DNA from: Nocardioides eburneiflavus
GTDB lineage: Bacteria > Actinomycetota > Actinomycetes > Propionibacteriales > Nocardioidaceae
Length of the DNA stretch: 64,000 bases
Assembly (NCBI RefSeq): GCF_004785795.1
Contig: NZ_SRRO01000001.1
Span: 1,860,001-1,924,000, forward strand
Direction: 5' to 3'
Shown in pieces: positions 63,339-64,000 of the stretch (positions are counted from its first letter, which is position 1; each line of letters starts with the position of its first letter). The notes under the pieces were generated by a model that was not told the origin of the DNA, searched no databases, and saw only the letters and a list, made by a program, of their open reading frames with translations. The position numbers and the translations under genes are program-made.

Positions 63339-64000
63339 GTGAGGCACTCCACCGGCTTCAAGGTGTTCCGGGCCGCCGCGATGGTGGCGTTCGCGGCCTA
63401 CTTCTTCGTCCCGCTGCTCGCGATGTTCGACTTCTCCATCCAGGTGCGGGGGAGCGCCCCCGGCCGCACGTGGGACAACTGGGCGCTGATGATCACCGAC
63501 GAGGACCTCCGGTCCTCGATCGTCGCCTCGTTGCTGCTGGCGTTGTTCACCGTCGTGCTCATGGTCGCGCTGCTCGTGCCGACGATGGTCTGGGTGCGCC
63601 TGCGGGTCCCCAGGGCCAAGCGACTCATCGAGTTCCTGTGCCTCCTGCCCCTCACCATCCCCGCGCTGGTGATCGTGGTGGGCATCAGCAACGTGTACTC
63701 GTGGGTGACCTACCTGCTGGGCGACAGTGCGCTGGTGCTGACCTTCGCCTACGTCGTGCTGGTGCTGCCCTACTCCTACCGCGCCATCGACGCCGCGCTC
63801 TCCGCGATCGATGCGGCGACGCTCTCGGAGGCGGCCCGCTCGCTGGGAGCGGGGTGGTTCACCGTGATCGTGCGGATCATCATGCCCAACATCACCAGCG
63901 GCATCCTGGGCGCCGCCTTCATCTCCGTGGCGCTGGTTCTCGGCGAGTTCGTCTTCGCCTCGCTGCTCCACTTCGACACCCTCCCGGTGGCGATGGCGGC
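63339..64000 (+). CDS. ABC transporter permease (PotC-like), 3' truncated
   Basis: The first 220 residues of the partner permease; the gene runs off the window. Helices are visible at about 8-28, 55-80, 90-115 and 128-150. The EAA loop EAARSLGAGWFTVIVRIIMP is near residue 163. The GTG at 63339 is preferred because GAGG at 63327-63330 is well spaced; GTG 63330, two bases after the upstream stop, is an alternative. It completes the two-permease channel of the importer. Confidence 0.82.
   Translation, partial: MRHSTGFKVFRAAAMVAFAAYFFVPLLAMFDFSIQVRGSAPGRTWDNWALMITDEDLRSSIVASLLLALFTVVLMVALLVPTMVWVRLRVPRAKRLIEFLCLLPLTIPALVIVVGISNVYSWVTYLLGDSALVLTFAYVVLVLPYSYRAIDAALSAIDAATLSEAARSLGAGWFTVIVRIIMPNITSGILGAAFISVALVLGEFVFASLLHFDTLPVAMA

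Overview
The window is a high-GC chromosomal stretch from an actinobacterium, most likely Nocardioidaceae (Nocardioides-like). This rests on the uniform GC-rich codon use, many GTG starts, GTGA/ATGA gene overlaps, a mycothiol-conjugate amidase and an actinobacterial Z-prenyl synthase. No rRNA, tRNA, IS element or CRISPR array was seen. The window is essentially all coding. It opens inside metB and closes inside an ABC permease gene.

Backbone: metB, greA, a DUF4307 gene, mca, a small membrane gene, then (after an interruption) hemolysin III, a Z-isoprenyl synthase, phoH2 and fumC follow the order and orientation of Rv1079, Rv1080c, Rv1081c, Rv1082, Rv1083, Rv1085c, Rv1086, Rv1095 and Rv1098c of Mycobacterium tuberculosis, as I recall that genome. 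The segment from about 7.7 to 41.8 kb therefore reads as a lineage-specific block inside an old syntenic core. A smaller insertion (DUF202, MutL/GlmL-like, AI-2E transporter, ilvA) lies between metB and greA. greA carries an apparent one-base frameshift in a G5 run.

Inserted block: 7.7-10.6 kb holds an MMPL exporter and a methyltransferase. 10.7-19.1 kb is a galactoside locus: GH42 beta-galactosidase, DeoR regulator and GH36 alpha-galactosidase, divergent from a three-gene sugar ABC importer. 19.3-29.2 kb is the most unusual part. A two-HKD phospholipase-D-like protein overlaps a 1803-residue protein combining an alpha/beta hydrolase, a second hydrolase fold without its nucleophile, an M17-N-like region, a CHAT caspase-like protease and a helical tail. 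Divergent from these are a metzincin-like protein and a shorter protein that repeats its C-terminal module. 29.2-34.9 kb is an N-acetylglucosamine locus (nagA, PTS EIIC, GntR regulator, SIS deaminase candidate, EIIB, EIIA, HAD phosphatase) with a palindromic operator between its two arms. 35-41.7 kb holds a YihY protein, a glycosyltransferase remnant, an ECF sigma factor with a membrane anti-sigma-like protein and a lipoprotein, a vanadium haloperoxidase-like protein and two membrane proteins.

Right part: after phoH2 come a secreted transglycosylase-like protein, a His-rich DUF4396 membrane protein whose promoter spacer holds a copper-type (CsoR-like) palindrome, fumC, and an ArsR/SRPBCC pair with its own perfect operator. 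Then follow a MecA-like penicillin-binding lipoprotein, a SpeE-like protein and two paralogous CarH/LitR-type MerR-B12 photoreceptor regulators flanking a decayed hydrolase. TGTCC motifs at 11-bp period lie before one of these regulators and before two tiny secreted proteins. The end holds a class I fumarase, an frdABCD-type fumarate reductase operon headed by a small Cys/His protein, and a polyamine/iron-type ABC importer.

Three intergenic palindromic elements (one at 5.4 kb, two near-identical tandem copies at 19.2 kb) form a repeat family, each lying between convergent genes.
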